Of a stretch of 64,000 nt of DNA, positions 24,791 to 35,700 are shown one piece after another. The notes beneath the pieces were generated by a model. It was not told the origin of the DNA, searched no databases, and saw nothing but the letters and a program-made list of their open reading frames with translations. The number at the start of each line of letters is the position of its first letter. Position 1 is the stretch's first letter. Source of the DNA: Cryptosporidium bovis (lineage: Eukaryota > Apicomplexa > Conoidasida > Eucoccidiorida > Cryptosporidiidae); the NCBI GenBank assembly GCA_009768925.2, contig VHIT02000021.1, positions 1 to 64,000 on the forward strand, given 5' to 3'. The translations under genes were made by a program, and so were the position numbers.

Positions 24791-25367
24791 ATGAACGCAT
24801 TTAAAACTATAAGGTAAGTCTTTTATTTTGTCATCTTATTATGTTAACATATATTTAAACATTATTTATTAATTTGTATTCAATCAGATTATTGGGTAAA
24901 TTATTCTCAATTACTACGAAATCTATTCATATTGTAACAAAGAGATATATCAAAGACTTCTACAAAGGTAATTAAATAATTATCAGTAATCATTTATATT
25001 TAAATTAGTAAAACTTCAATTCAAATCTTTTTAGACAGAATACAAAAAGCCTTATCATTTAATATTAGAAAAAGAATGACATTAAATGAGGCAAAAATGA
25101 TTCTAGGATTAAATCAAGGTTTGAAATATTCAAAAGATGATATAAAAAATGTAAGTTTAATTTTTCTGTTAATTACTTTCCGATATTTTTTTTCATCTAT
25201 CAATTTATGTATTACTTATTATATTTGATGATTAGATTGCAAAAAGAATGTTCGAATTAAACGAAACTAGTGGAAAATATAGAGGGTCACCCTATATTCA
25301 AGAAAAGATATTAATTGCAAAGAGATTGATTATAGAGGAATTAATTAAAAAATCAAAGTTAATGTAA
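24791..25367 (+). CDS. PAM16: PAM16/TIM16, J-like subunit of the mitochondrial import motor, four exons
   Basis: Exons 24791-24813, 24888-24967, 25035-25150 and 25236-25367 join in phase to 116 residues. Introns of 74, 67 and 85 bp have gtaag/gtaat donors and cag/tag acceptors. A hydrophobic N-terminus (LLGKLFSI) is followed by the degenerate J-like domain, MTLNEAKMILGLNQGL, then IAKRMFELNETSGKYRGSPYIQEKILIAKRLI. This matches Magmas/PAM16, including the region between helices II and III where the HPD motif of true J proteins is absent. PAM16 docks PAM18 at the TIM23 channel and restrains mtHsp70. Its presence implies matrix protein import into a mitochondrion or mitosome. No single exon is long enough to stand out alone. 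Confidence 0.85.
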
Positions 25368-25697
25368 ATTTTAATTCAAAATTACTATAAATTAAATCTA
25401 TTTTTACTACGATAGTTGCCACTGATTAATTTAATAAAATAAGTATTTACACCGTTAAACCAAAATGAAATATTAATAATTGCCATAATGATATTTAAGT
25501 TAAACTGATTTTGAATTTTTCTCTTCCACAATTTGTTTTACTCCCATTTTATTAGAACATTTAATTTTTCCATTTAAATAATAAATATACAATCTTTTAT
25601 TTCTACTGAATAAATTTCAAGTTATTTGTAATTGTTATGTCTAAAGGAAGAATAAAATTGACGATTGATCAAATTATACTGTGAAAGCTATGTAAAA
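25368..25697. other. Convergent gap, nothing seen
   Basis: These 330 bp lie between the 3' ends of PAM16 and ERD2. They are AT-rich, with no GC-rich motif and no structure recognised. Confidence 0.7.
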
Positions 25698-26357
25698 TTA
25701 TATTTCAATTGAATATGGTAATATAAGTTTTTGTCCATACCATTTACTCATTGCGTAATAATAGAAGAAATCTAGGTAGATTGCAGTTTGAATGATACCA
25801 CCTATCCAACCTACCCAATTAACATAGTGTTGTGAATAAAAACGATAAATCCAGTTAAAAATGTAGAATAGTCTATAAAGGCCCATAGTAACTACATAGT
25901 GTGATGTTAAATTTTCCACTTCTCTAAGTTGCTGTAACAATATCAATTGAGGTAATATTGCAACAGATTCAAGCCAAATTGAAAAACTCCACAATATTTC
26001 AGAAGGTACCCATTTATCCGATGTAAGTAAACCTAATATAAATGCAGGTAATAATAAATACTTTTGATATGAAAAGCTATCTGCATTAGAATCATAAGTT
26101 CTACTAATTGGAATTTGAAATCTCATCAAATATATACAGTAACTTGTACTTGCAATAAATATCACCTTCATAAGTGAATTATAAACTGATACAAAACTCC
26201 AAAGTAGATCAATATAACGACAACAAAACACTATTAAATATATTTCTTGCATTTTACAAGATATTCCCAAACAACTCTTACTTTTTCTTAGCTTTTTGAG
26301 TAATAGAAATATACTTAATAGGTGTAACATATCTCCACAAAATCTAAATCCATTCAT
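25698..26357 (-). CDS. ERD2: ER lumen protein-retaining (KDEL) receptor, ERD2 family
   Basis: The 219-residue protein has seven hydrophobic segments. It opens MNGFRFCGDMLHLLSIFLLL and contains SCLGISCKMQEIYLIVFCCRY, two of the best conserved ERD2 segments. Also present are YLLLPAFILGLL, the WSFSIWLESVAILPQLILLQ stretch typical of TM5, and HYVVTMGLYRLFYIFNWIYR. The receptor cycles between Golgi and ER and returns soluble proteins with a C-terminal KDEL-type signal. Length and topology are normal, and the C-terminus is the short cytosolic tail. Confidence 0.95.
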   Translation of the reverse strand: MNGFRFCGDMLHLLSIFLLLKKLRKSKSCLGISCKMQEIYLIVFCCRYIDLLWSFVSVYNSLMKVIFIASTSYCIYLMRFQIPISRTYDSNADSFSYQKYLLLPAFILGLLTSDKWVPSEILWSFSIWLESVAILPQLILLQQLREVENLTSHYVVTMGLYRLFYIFNWIYRFYSQHYVNWVGWIGGIIQTAIYLDFFYYYAMSKWYGQKLILPYSIEI

Positions 26358-26827
26358 CTTTATTTAATAACTCAAAAAACAATATAATCGCAATTTTTTC
26401 CTAATATAATATATATTTAATAATTATTATTGACTTTCTAGTGATTATATCAATTAAATTACTTAATATTACTTAATCTTCGTAGTTGTCGTATATTGCT
26501 TTTCACACTACTTTTAGGTCCCTACTTCTCCCACTTCCAATCTGCTCACTATTTTTAATATATATTAAAAAAATAATATTAATTTTTGCAATACTAAATA
26601 AATTTTAATATTTACATCTGGTTGTTTTTCTATTTCCTTTTAGTTTTTTTAATTACATGAATTGAAAATTACAACTAAAAAAATAAACATTGGCGCTGGT
26701 TTATGTGGCGCTTAAGTGCATGCAATTAGTAGATTGAATAGTATGTAAGTTCTTAGCGGAATTAAAGATGATACATACCTAAAAACAAGAATAGTGTTAC
26801 TTATTATAAAAAAAATTAAAATCTTGT
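26358..26827 (-). promoter_or_regulatory. ERD2 promoter: two GGCGC cores followed by TGCATGCA
   Basis: In the 470-bp gap, TTGGCGC at 26690-26696, GTGGCGC at 26705-26711 and TGCATGCA at 26717-26724 are packed in 35 bp, about 335-365 bp upstream of the ERD2 ATG. Confidence 0.55.
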
Positions 26828-29800
26828 CTATGATATTTTAATGTTAGCGATTAACTCACTATACTTCCTCGATAAATACGAAGTAATTTCAAGAATGTTT
26901 GGTAACGCCAAAAAATTGTTTGAATTAACATTTTTGCGTTGATTTGTCAAACTGAATATGCATTCAGGGTATGTATTTTTTTTATATATTGTCTTATTTG
27001 TGCGTATTATTCCATTGGATACCTTTATGTATACATGTTTTGGGTAAGGAATGGTGTATGAGTCATATATTAAATCAACTCTGTGACCAAAGTATTTTTG
27101 AATATCTAAAATAAAAGCATAGAATAACTCTTTTGAGATGTTTAATGGATCAGACTTTAGATTCGCTCTTTTTAATAAGTCCTCAGTAGAATTTAGATTG
27201 ACATATTTATTTTGAAGTCCTTTACTGGATAATTTAGGGCCTATCTTTGGATCTAAACTATGTGATTTAGGTTTTATAATTTGCTTATAATTTTCATTTA
27301 ATGTTATAACAATGTCACACTTCGGTGTGTTACATAATAACAAACCATTAATTTTGTCAATTTGAAAGTAAAATTGATTTGCCATAATAATGTTTAAAAA
27401 CATTTTAGATAAGTATACAAATCTAGATGAGTTGTAATTATTTGGAACTCTGATAAACAGTGATTGCGGATCAATTGAACTAGATACATAAAATAATTTT
27501 CTTTCTATATTATGTTTATTTGTAAAGTTATAGTAATACGTATGAATTCTATCTAAACTTTTATAATCATCGTTATTAATACCTGTTTCAATTCCATTTT
27601 CATCTACTTGAAAATCCAAATCAACGATTAACGGGTTTTTTTTCCAATTATACTCTGAAATTAAGATTAGTGATCTTATGAAACCACATGTTGGTGAATT
27701 GATACTACCGTGAAAATTATTCATAAAATCATTATTCGTATAAACATGTGAAACAACATGTTCTATAAATTCTTCAGAATTTGGTATTTTAATAATAGAA
27801 GCAAACTCTTTAAGTTTTTTAACTGCTCCTCTAAAAGAGGGAAAGCAATTACTTATATTTGACAACCTTGAACTTAACTGAACACTCCACCATAAATTTC
27901 TTAGTTGATTAACTTCTTTTAGTTTGTTTTCATCCATATATATGTTATTTTTAATTAAATCACTTGTAATATTATCCAAGTTTAAAATATTTTTAGAAAT
28001 ATTTAGAAACTCATTAGAATGAAATATAGAAACTCTAAATGTAATATTATTAGCCCAATAAATGTCTAAAAACGGTTTAAGTCCACAATAATCGGTAAGT
28101 TCTTCAAATATATTGGACTCTCTAGTTGAATCACTTGTACCATACTCCTCGTATAATTCATCATTCGGAATTATATCAGAATTTGTTAGATATAACTCAT
28201 TTAATTCTTCTTTTATTTGCAACAAAAATGCTGCTTTGATTTTATTTATCGAACTTTTGGTTTTTGGCCAGTTAGATGATTGCTCCAATTCAATAACACA
28301 TGGAATCTCCGTGATTATACCGGTGTAATGATAATTTTCATTGTCTGATATTTCGTTAATATTTGGCTTATCCTTAAGATTTATGTAGTTGTAATACTCC
28401 ATAAATCTTAGTGTTGGGCTTGAAGTTGTTATACTTTTAATTTTTAAAGGTATTGATTTTAAGTTAAATATTTTACTCTTGAAATTGTTAAACTCTTCAA
28501 TAATAAATTTCTCATCTTTATTATATGGCAAAATATATCCAAATGGAGTATTTAAATAATAAAATACCAAATTATTACAATCTGGGTGAGTTTTGTTAAT
28601 ATTCTCGCAATTAGTTATGGGTAAATGTTTGTTTAATATATAATTAACAATTTCTAGATTAACACTGTCATTATTCATAAAATTTTCTTTAAGTTTTAAC
28701 TTTGAATCCCAAATTACTGTTTCTAATACAGTGCCATCTCTGAACCTTCTAGTATCAACTTTATCATCCCAAAATTCCTTAAAAATTTTAGCCTCTTTAG
28801 TGTTTACTGCTGGCCCTTTAATTAAATACTTAATAATTGATTGTTCAAACTTAATTCCTATAATGCAACCAAAACTGCCACGGCTAGAAGTTATTTCTCT
28901 CAAAGATAATGTCTTCAATCTATCAACAAAACATCTATTAAATAGGTTCCTCAAAATATCAACCAAATTTGTACTTCTACTATTTTCCCATATTGAATTA
29001 AAATCTCTTGTAAGGTCAGCTTCTTCATTAATTATGTTACTATTTAAATAGTTAAATTTGCTTAAATCTATTTTTTTTGCATAATAATCCCCTGGTATTG
29101 TATGAGCTAATCTTAATTGAATACCATTAACAGTATTTCCACCATGAGATGCTAACATAAAACAAGAATCGTAATCTAATATTGATATATTTCTATAATT
29201 TATAAATGAGTCCTTATTGTCTATTATATTAAATAATTTCAATATATTATCAGAGTAATTAATCATATTTTTATTTTCAATAAATGATAATGTTGATGTT
29301 ATGATATTTTCTAATTCATTTTTTATTAAGTCTTGACATCTCCACAAAACATTATGAATTTTTCGTTCATCGAAAAATATTAATACCTGCCTACAAATAA
29401 AGTCTCTGTTAAATAGATTTAATAACTTATTTTTCTTCAAATAGTCATCATTTTCAATAAATATTCTACTAAAACTTTCAGGCTCGCTTCTGCCAATTAC
29501 ATAATATATACCAGTATTTTCATCATCATCACCAGAATTTAAGGTTGATTTCCATTTATTTATCATATTCTTTATATTAATTAACACAATTCTAAATAAC
29601 TGAAAAGGTGACACTAAACTATCATCTATTAATCTTTTACTCAATACGTATGAATGAAATAGAAAGCATAATATAATTTCGCTGTTTAATTGTCCTGTTA
29701 AACGATAATCTTCTATATTTAAACCATTATCTAGACTATTTTTTAAAGTATTTCCAACGTTATTACTGTTATTAATATATCTATCATCCCATATACCATT

Positions 29801-30982
29801 TTTTATACACCATATTTTTAATAATATGAAAGAGTTTAGTAGTATTGGATTATTTAAAACTGTATTTTGAATTTTTCTTTTATAACCATTTTTTTTGTAA
29901 AAATCATACGACTCATTTAATATTGCACCATTATACTGTGGTGTTGGTGGTAATAAACACGAATTTAAATTAGATGGATATATATAAGAATCATTGTTTG
30001 TAACACTTCTATTTACAGAATTTCTGAACAAGAGCACATTTTTAGTATCATTTAAACCCTCATTTTTTGAATAAATCGTGTGTAATCTAAAGGTAACATA
30101 TTTTGGAACAAACAAAGATGAATTATCAACTTTAATATTTAATTTATTATTCGGACTTGTTAGTGCAAAAGTTATTATTATAATAGGAAGATAACTTAAA
30201 CCATTTAAGTGATCAACTTCTACTTTAACTTTATAATAAATACCTCTATTTTCAATTATATTCTTAATTAAATTTTCCGGTATATTTATACATTCGTTTG
30301 ATTTAAACATTCTTTCAATAAATGATATTATATATGAATTCATTTTTTCGTTATTGAAATTTGGGGTTTTAGTTACTATTTTTTCTAATTCAATATATAG
30401 TTTGTAAATGAACGCACCTCTTTTAATAAAATATAAATAATTCAAATGGTCATTTTGTTCAAATATAGATTTTGGAAGTTCCAAATATAAATCAAATTTA
30501 AGATTATTATTTTGAAAATTATCAAAATTTTCAAAAAAAATATTATTTAATATTATTATATTCGTGATTTCTTCTTTTGAACTACAATTTAAGGTATTCT
30601 GTTTAAATATATTTTCAAACCTCGACAAATCAAGAAATTTTTCCAAACTATTAAGTTTCTCGTCACATTGAAAATCCAACTTTTTTATTGATTCTATTGA
30701 AATATATTTATTAAGTGGTAAAGAATAATCTATAGTATTTATTTTAGTTAACCAGTAAATAATATATGGTAAGAAAGAAATATAATATTCAGTAAATACA
30801 AAACCTAATTTATTATATTTATTTAATTCACTTAACAGTAGATCATTTGTATGCGAATCGACATTGTTTACTAAATTTAAGGAGTTTAAAGCAAATATAT
30901 CTTTAGCACTTATTGGACGATGTTTCCTTTTATTTTTAATATTTTTTTTTGTCGAGTTGCTTTTCTTGTTTTCATTTTTCAT
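26828..30982 (-). CDS. UTP22: UTP22/NRAP (NOL6), SSU processome protein
   Basis: The 1384-residue protein matches the Nrap family. Its nucleotidyltransferase-like first domain contains FDLYLELPKSIFEQNDHLNY (residues 163-182), then LYFIKRGAFIYKLY. Later parts include PILLNSFILLKIWCIKNGIW, the domain typical of NRAP D2, and ITTSSPTLRFMEY. The C-terminal Nrap repeats carry NPLIVDLDFQVD. NRAP/UTP22 is a U3 snoRNP-associated scaffold in 18S rRNA maturation and in yeast links to Rrp7 and casein kinase II. The catalytic acidic residues are typically degenerate in this family. The basic Lys/Asn N-terminus suits nucleolar import. Single exon; the start at 30982 is the first ATG. Confidence 0.8.
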   Translation of the reverse strand: MKNENKKSNSTKKNIKNKRKHRPISAKDIFALNSLNLVNNVDSHTNDLLLSELNKYNKLGFVFTEYYISFLPYIIYWLTKINTIDYSLPLNKYISIESIKKLDFQCDEKLNSLEKFLDLSRFENIFKQNTLNCSSKEEITNIIILNNIFFENFDNFQNNNLKFDLYLELPKSIFEQNDHLNYLYFIKRGAFIYKLYIELEKIVTKTPNFNNEKMNSYIISFIERMFKSNECINIPENLIKNIIENRGIYYKVKVEVDHLNGLSYLPIIIITFALTSPNNKLNIKVDNSSLFVPKYVTFRLHTIYSKNEGLNDTKNVLLFRNSVNRSVTNNDSYIYPSNLNSCLLPPTPQYNGAILNESYDFYKKNGYKRKIQNTVLNNPILLNSFILLKIWCIKNGIWDDRYINNSNNVGNTLKNSLDNGLNIEDYRLTGQLNSEIILCFLFHSYVLSKRLIDDSLVSPFQLFRIVLINIKNMINKWKSTLNSGDDDENTGIYYVIGRSEPESFSRIFIENDDYLKKNKLLNLFNRDFICRQVLIFFDERKIHNVLWRCQDLIKNELENIITSTLSFIENKNMINYSDNILKLFNIIDNKDSFINYRNISILDYDSCFMLASHGGNTVNGIQLRLAHTIPGDYYAKKIDLSKFNYLNSNIINEEADLTRDFNSIWENSRSTNLVDILRNLFNRCFVDRLKTLSLREITSSRGSFGCIIGIKFEQSIIKYLIKGPAVNTKEAKIFKEFWDDKVDTRRFRDGTVLETVIWDSKLKLKENFMNNDSVNLEIVNYILNKHLPITNCENINKTHPDCNNLVFYYLNTPFGYILPYNKDEKFIIEEFNNFKSKIFNLKSIPLKIKSITTSSPTLRFMEYYNYINLKDKPNINEISDNENYHYTGIITEIPCVIELEQSSNWPKTKSSINKIKAAFLLQIKEELNELYLTNSDIIPNDELYEEYGTSDSTRESNIFEELTDYCGLKPFLDIYWANNITFRVSIFHSNEFLNISKNILNLDNITSDLIKNNIYMDENKLKEVNQLRNLWWSVQLSSRLSNISNCFPSFRGAVKKLKEFASIIKIPNSEEFIEHVVSHVYTNNDFMNNFHGSINSPTCGFIRSLILISEYNWKKNPLIVDLDFQVDENGIETGINNDDYKSLDRIHTYYYNFTNKHNIERKLFYVSSSIDPQSLFIRVPNNYNSSRFVYLSKMFLNIIMANQFYFQIDKINGLLLCNTPKCDIVITLNENYKQIIKPKSHSLDPKIGPKLSSKGLQNKYVNLNSTEDLLKRANLKSDPLNISKELFYAFILDIQKYFGHRVDLIYDSYTIPYPKHVYIKVSNGIIRTNKTIYKKNTYPECIFSLTNQRKNVNSNNFLALPNILEITSYLSRKYSELIANIKIS

Positions 30983-31617
30983 TTTTATATTTTATTTAAT
31001 AAAATGATAAAAATAAAAAAGAAAATGTACTAGTTTTGATTTTTTAATTAATTATATATTTATTTATTTTGAATTTATTTTTTTGAATACATCAATTAGT
31101 TGTAAAATTAAAACGAATATATAAATTAAAGCGTTCAGAGATTTATCAAATCTTGATAGGTATTGATGAATTTAAAAAAAAGTCTTAATTCTTCACTATC
31201 ATAATTTGACTGAATATTGTACAAATGAAAAAGCTCGCAGTAATGTCAGTTATAAGAGTGAAAAAAAGATGTAAAGGTAAATAGTAACAATTTGTGTTTT
31301 ATTTTTCTAGTTTATGTTAGTTAATGACATAAAATAAATACCGCCTATATCTAGGGCGCCACATGTATTATATTATATACAATGTCTTAGTGCGACTGTA
31401 GGAAAATAAAAAGATATATCAAAATTATCAAGTATGTCGTTTGTTAAGTGTAGTTTTCCATATTAAGTATTAATGTGGCCAATCGATTGGTGTGATATTA
31501 TCTAATATTTAATGAATGTAAATATATGTTAATAAATATTGTAGAAAGTGACAGTAAAGAAAAAGAAACTCAAAAAAAATGAAAAGTATTAATGATTTTC
31601 CCACATTAAATTGAGTT
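30983..31617 (-). promoter_or_regulatory. NRAP promoter gap with GGGCGCC
   Basis: The gap is 635 bp. CCGCC at 31341-31345 and GGGCGCC at 31354-31360 lie about 360-375 bp upstream of the NRAP ATG. The rest is featureless AT-rich sequence. Confidence 0.45.
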
Positions 31618-32655
31618 TTAATTATCTGTATATAATTGATTTAAATCATTATTAGACAATTCATTGTTTACATCCTTCTGGGAGTCTGTATATTTATCCT
31701 TTGAATGTTTTCTTCTCCCCTTTCTTATTCTTAAATTGTCCAATTTTTCCTTAAACCTCTCTGTTTTGCTCATTTTACCATCCTTATTGTTATTGATAGG
31801 ACTATTGTTACTAGAAGCATTGTTTGGTGAGGATGACTTTTGGTTGGGTTCAGTACTTTTATTGTGCGAATTCTCATTATTGTTGTATAAATTATTAATG
31901 ATAATGCTATCGCTACTATGACTACTAACTTTATCGACTTTTTCATTCTCAATATTTTTATTTTCATCATCCTTTTTATTATTATCCTCATTAGGTATTT
32001 CACAATTATCATTATTCATTGACTTTACTATTCTCATATTTTGAAGCTTTCTTTCAATTATTTCACTATTTGATTCTTCATGAACATTATATTCATAATT
32101 CTTTTTGAATGTTGGATCCTCTGAAAATGTTGACAATAATGCTGCTCCTTTATATACATCCATCAATTTGTGTAATCCCTTAATTACATCAGCATTTTCA
32201 ACGCTACATAACTCTACAAACTTTTCCAATTTATCTAGTGAAATGTACAATTTTTCTAATTGAGTTTCTGTACCGTCCACATTTTCTTTAATATTTTTCA
32301 TTGAGATACAAAAATCTTCTAATTGTCTTTCAAAATTTGACTGTACATCCATCAGTGAAGAAACTGCTGACTTTTCACATGCTTGTACTGTCTCAAAGTT
32401 ATCATTATTTAGACCTATTTCAATCTCAATATTATTTACAATTGAATCACTTTTATTTTCCTTTGATCTTTTGTTCTCTTTTGATAATTTTTTCAATTTC
32501 TTAAATTTAGCATGACTTTTTGTGCTTTTACTACTTTTACTACTTTTATTGTCGCCAGTATCTGAATCATCTCCATTATTTTTATACTTTCCAAGACCAA
32601 GAATATTCAACAATTCTGTTCCCATTCCGGGAACATTGCTCCCTTTTCTAGGCAT
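31618..32655 (-). CDS. Conserved-looking coiled-coil protein of unknown function
   Basis: The protein has 345 residues and no family I recognise. The N-terminus MPRKGSNVPGMGTELLNILG is followed by a Lys/Ser-rich basic stretch (residues 37-70). Residues 90-190 form an amphipathic, heptad-rich helical region that is the only ordered-looking part. The remainder is Asn/Asp/Ser-rich and ends in a basic cluster (KGRRKHSKDK) and an acidic/Asn tail. There is no signal peptide or membrane segment. The coding strand lacks stops over a length where AT-rich noncoding sequence here does not stay open. It could be a small vesicle-tethering or BLOC-like subunit, but that is a guess. Confidence 0.7.
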   Translation of the reverse strand: MPRKGSNVPGMGTELLNILGLGKYKNNGDDSDTGDNKSSKSSKSTKSHAKFKKLKKLSKENKRSKENKSDSIVNNIEIEIGLNNDNFETVQACEKSAVSSLMDVQSNFERQLEDFCISMKNIKENVDGTETQLEKLYISLDKLEKFVELCSVENADVIKGLHKLMDVYKGAALLSTFSEDPTFKKNYEYNVHEESNSEIIERKLQNMRIVKSMNNDNCEIPNEDNNKKDDENKNIENEKVDKVSSHSSDSIIINNLYNNNENSHNKSTEPNQKSSSPNNASSNNSPINNNKDGKMSKTERFKEKLDNLRIRKGRRKHSKDKYTDSQKDVNNELSNNDLNQLYTDN

Positions 32656-33192
32656 TATTGAACTATGTATTTAATTTGCAAATTTTAATGAGAAAAAAAT
32701 GCTGATATTGATAACAGTAATAATTTATACCTGATTAGCTAATTTCAACAATGACATGTAATCAATATTAGATCAATACCATCAGTAACTATATATGATA
32801 AATGTAGTTGGCAATCTAAAGTTTTTTTTTTATTAATTTTAATCTTTATTATCACTTTTTTAAAAGTAAATTCAGTCATATAAGATCTTTCCATTAGTAC
32901 ATGCATTTGAGCGGGAAAACGCAACCGCTCAACGTGTCCTCTTTTTAAATAAATAACTAATAGTGCAAATGGTCAATAGTAATATAAAAAAAGTTATAGA
33001 GATGAATATAAACATTCATAATACATAAAATTATCACTATTAATATATCATTTGTTATGAGTTAAATTCATTAGTGTAACAGTTAATCTAAAAATATTGA
33101 ATAAAATATCTTTAGGTAGTGCACTAGTAATATTCAGTAGTAATAGCAATTTTATTTAAAATATAAATAAAAATGTATGACACCATATATAA
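32656..33192 (-). promoter_or_regulatory. Promoter gap with GCGGGAAAA (E2F-like)
   Basis: The gap is 537 bp. GCGGGAAAA at 32911-32919, the reverse of TTTTCCCGC, lies about 256 bp upstream of the coiled-coil gene ATG. Nothing else was seen. Confidence 0.45.
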
Positions 33193-35262
33193 TTAAGAAT
33201 TTAAAACTTGTTTGATTAATTGAAAAGGTGTAGTGATGTTTATTCCACCCAGATATATATTAACTTTTGATTCATTAAATAACTCATAAATACATCTAAT
33301 TTCAGGAAAAGTAATGGAACCAATAATGAAAATAACAATACACTTGTTTTTAGATGAGTATTTTGATATAGAAAAAGATGAGGGAATATTTGCATTTTTA
33401 ATACCGAAAAATGAAGGATTATTATGAAAAATACTGGCATTTGTATTTAAAATTTCATTTGTATTTATAATAGACTTTCCAATATTGGGCACTAAAGGAT
33501 ATTCACTTTGAAAATCATTTTGATTATATATATTATATGATATAAGTGAATTATTTGAAATATTAAGATTGCACATTAGATAATATGATATTGTTTTAAT
33601 TAATGGCTCAAATCTAGATAAATCCAGCTCAATATTTCTAATTCTCTGTTTAAAATATTTTAATCTTTCTTTATTATACAATTCATATCTGTGAGTATGT
33701 TTGCCGTTTCCAGAAGCTATATCCTCGAATGAATTGCAAAGCCCGAGGCCCAACAACTTTTTAATCACTATTTGTTCGTCATTTGAAAATTTGCCTACAT
33801 TAATTAGTTGATTTAAGTCATCATTATTTATACCATAAAATTGGGATAAATATAGTAATACTAATCTAAGCTTATCGTATTTATTTTTTATAATTATCAT
33901 ATCTTTGTTATGATTATTTGCCTTCGAATCTATATTGATATAAGTGTTATATGACGATTCCGACACCATTGATGAATATTCTAAAATAGACAATAAATTA
34001 TTCTTTATTTTTACAGAATTCAGGCTTTTTCCTTCAGAATCAATAAAAGTTGCAATACATTGTTCAATTTCACCCAATGAAATAATATTTTCAGATTTAA
34101 GAATATTAAAACAATCACTAATTATACTAATATGTGTCCAATATCTGGAAAGTGTTTGTTGATATTGTGGCATACTTCTTATAGCTTGTATCGTTTCATT
34201 TGTAGAAAGATTAATATCGTTATTTCTGTGAATCTTGGCCGTTAAATTGTTATGAGTAAACTTAAGTGTTTCTTCTGATATTTGTTGATTAACCGTTCCT
34301 ATATGTTCATGCCTATACATAACCCATTTCGAGTCTTTTTCATCTAAAATCACTTTTTTTCTTTCTTTTATTCCTAAAGTATTCAAAACCTCATATTCAT
34401 AGACATCGTCTTGTTTAGATGAAGCATTTTCATTATTTATATAATTGCCACTCATTCCTAATTCATGAGATTTTATATTGTTAATTGATACTGGAATGTG
34501 TAGTAAATCATATGCAAGTGCCTGATAACAATAATCATGAATATATAGAGGAGCTGTATCAAAACTTCTGTCTAATAACAATATAGTGCATTCACCGTTA
34601 TTTTCACCTAATGATGAAAATAAAAAATTCAATTTTTCAGCCAAATTTTTGCACGTCAAATTAACTTCATTTTTACCATTATTTTGATATCTTATAAATG
34701 GTTTTCCTCTAATTCCAATAGTTTTACAAAATGTATTTATTCCATAGTATATTTGTTGTTCTATATTTTTAGATATATCTAGACAACTTGTAATAGTACC
34801 TTCATAATCAACATAAAATGTTCTACTATCATAAGGAATGAAATCAAGATTTACTTCTTTAAAAGATCTCAATCTTTTCAATAAATTCAAGTTCCTGGTA
34901 ATTATGTTATAACATATTTCCTTGTTATCCTTTAAACTTGTTACGAATAAATGTGCCATTCTATACATATTTTCTGAACTTCCAAAATCATTCATTACAA
35001 ATTCTAGATTTTCCGGGCAAGGTGTTATAAAATAAATACAATCCATCTTTTTTAACGGCTGCCTTTTAGAATTCAACTTTTCAATTATTGTTACACCAGC
35101 TTCTATTACATCATAAAAACTACAACATGATGATATTACTTTCAATGTAAAATCATCAACTATCATAATTAGGTAACCATCATTTGTTGAAGATGACATT
35201 GCTCTTACTGGAGCTATAATATCTTCCAATATTATTCTTCTGCAAATATCTAATAAACTCAT
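33193..35262 (-). CDS. Sec1/Munc18 (SM) family protein
   Basis: The 689-residue protein begins like SM proteins: a domain-1 strand MIVDDFTLKVISSCC with the inter-strand DVIEAGVTIIEKL, then MDCIYFITPCPENLEFVMNDF. Domain 2 has TILLLDRSFDTAPLYIHDYC followed by YQALAYDLLHI, close to the exocytic Sec1/Munc18 subclass. The C-terminus KCIVIFIIGSITFPEIRCIY, then NIYLGGINITTPFQLIKQVL, is the family's closing strand pair. SM proteins clasp SNARE bundles and are needed for fusion. The exocytic subclass would serve secretion at the plasma membrane; Vps45 or Sly1 cannot be excluded by eye. The length is slightly above usual because of Asn/Ser loops. Confidence 0.85.
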   Translation of the reverse strand: MSLLDICRRIILEDIIAPVRAMSSSTNDGYLIMIVDDFTLKVISSCCSFYDVIEAGVTIIEKLNSKRQPLKKMDCIYFITPCPENLEFVMNDFGSSENMYRMAHLFVTSLKDNKEICYNIITRNLNLLKRLRSFKEVNLDFIPYDSRTFYVDYEGTITSCLDISKNIEQQIYYGINTFCKTIGIRGKPFIRYQNNGKNEVNLTCKNLAEKLNFLFSSLGENNGECTILLLDRSFDTAPLYIHDYCYQALAYDLLHIPVSINNIKSHELGMSGNYINNENASSKQDDVYEYEVLNTLGIKERKKVILDEKDSKWVMYRHEHIGTVNQQISEETLKFTHNNLTAKIHRNNDINLSTNETIQAIRSMPQYQQTLSRYWTHISIISDCFNILKSENIISLGEIEQCIATFIDSEGKSLNSVKIKNNLLSILEYSSMVSESSYNTYINIDSKANNHNKDMIIIKNKYDKLRLVLLYLSQFYGINNDDLNQLINVGKFSNDEQIVIKKLLGLGLCNSFEDIASGNGKHTHRYELYNKERLKYFKQRIRNIELDLSRFEPLIKTISYYLMCNLNISNNSLISYNIYNQNDFQSEYPLVPNIGKSIINTNEILNTNASIFHNNPSFFGIKNANIPSSFSISKYSSKNKCIVIFIIGSITFPEIRCIYELFNESKVNIYLGGINITTPFQLIKQVLNS

Positions 35263-35700
35263 TTTAATTAATTAAGATAATTTTACTGAATATTCTTTAA
35301 ACGAACATAATAATATATCAACCAATTTGTATTACCCATTTATTTCAAATAAAAATAGAATTTTTTAAGTTATACTAAATATAACAACTTTATTAGTGTT
35401 GCTTAAACTAAGTATAAAATAAAAATTTAATAAACATATATGTTATAGTTTTGAATAAAACAATTGAAGTAAATCTTATACTGAAATTAAGTTTATTAAT
35501 CAGCTGAAAGAACTATTAAAAAACAATGAGTATGCCAACACATTAATTCCTCCTAGAAAATATAAGTGGGGAAACAAGTGGCGCCACAAATGCACATGTA
35601 ATAAAAAGACGGATTGAAACAAAAAATAAAGCAAATAAGAGTGAAGATAGGTTAATTAATGTAATTAGTAACAAAGATATATAACACATAAAATATAATG
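35263..35700 (-). promoter_or_regulatory. Sec1 promoter gap with GTGGCGCCAC palindrome
   Basis: In the 438-bp gap the perfect palindrome GTGGCGCCAC lies at 35578-35587, about 316 bp upstream of the Sec1 ATG. Confidence 0.5.
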
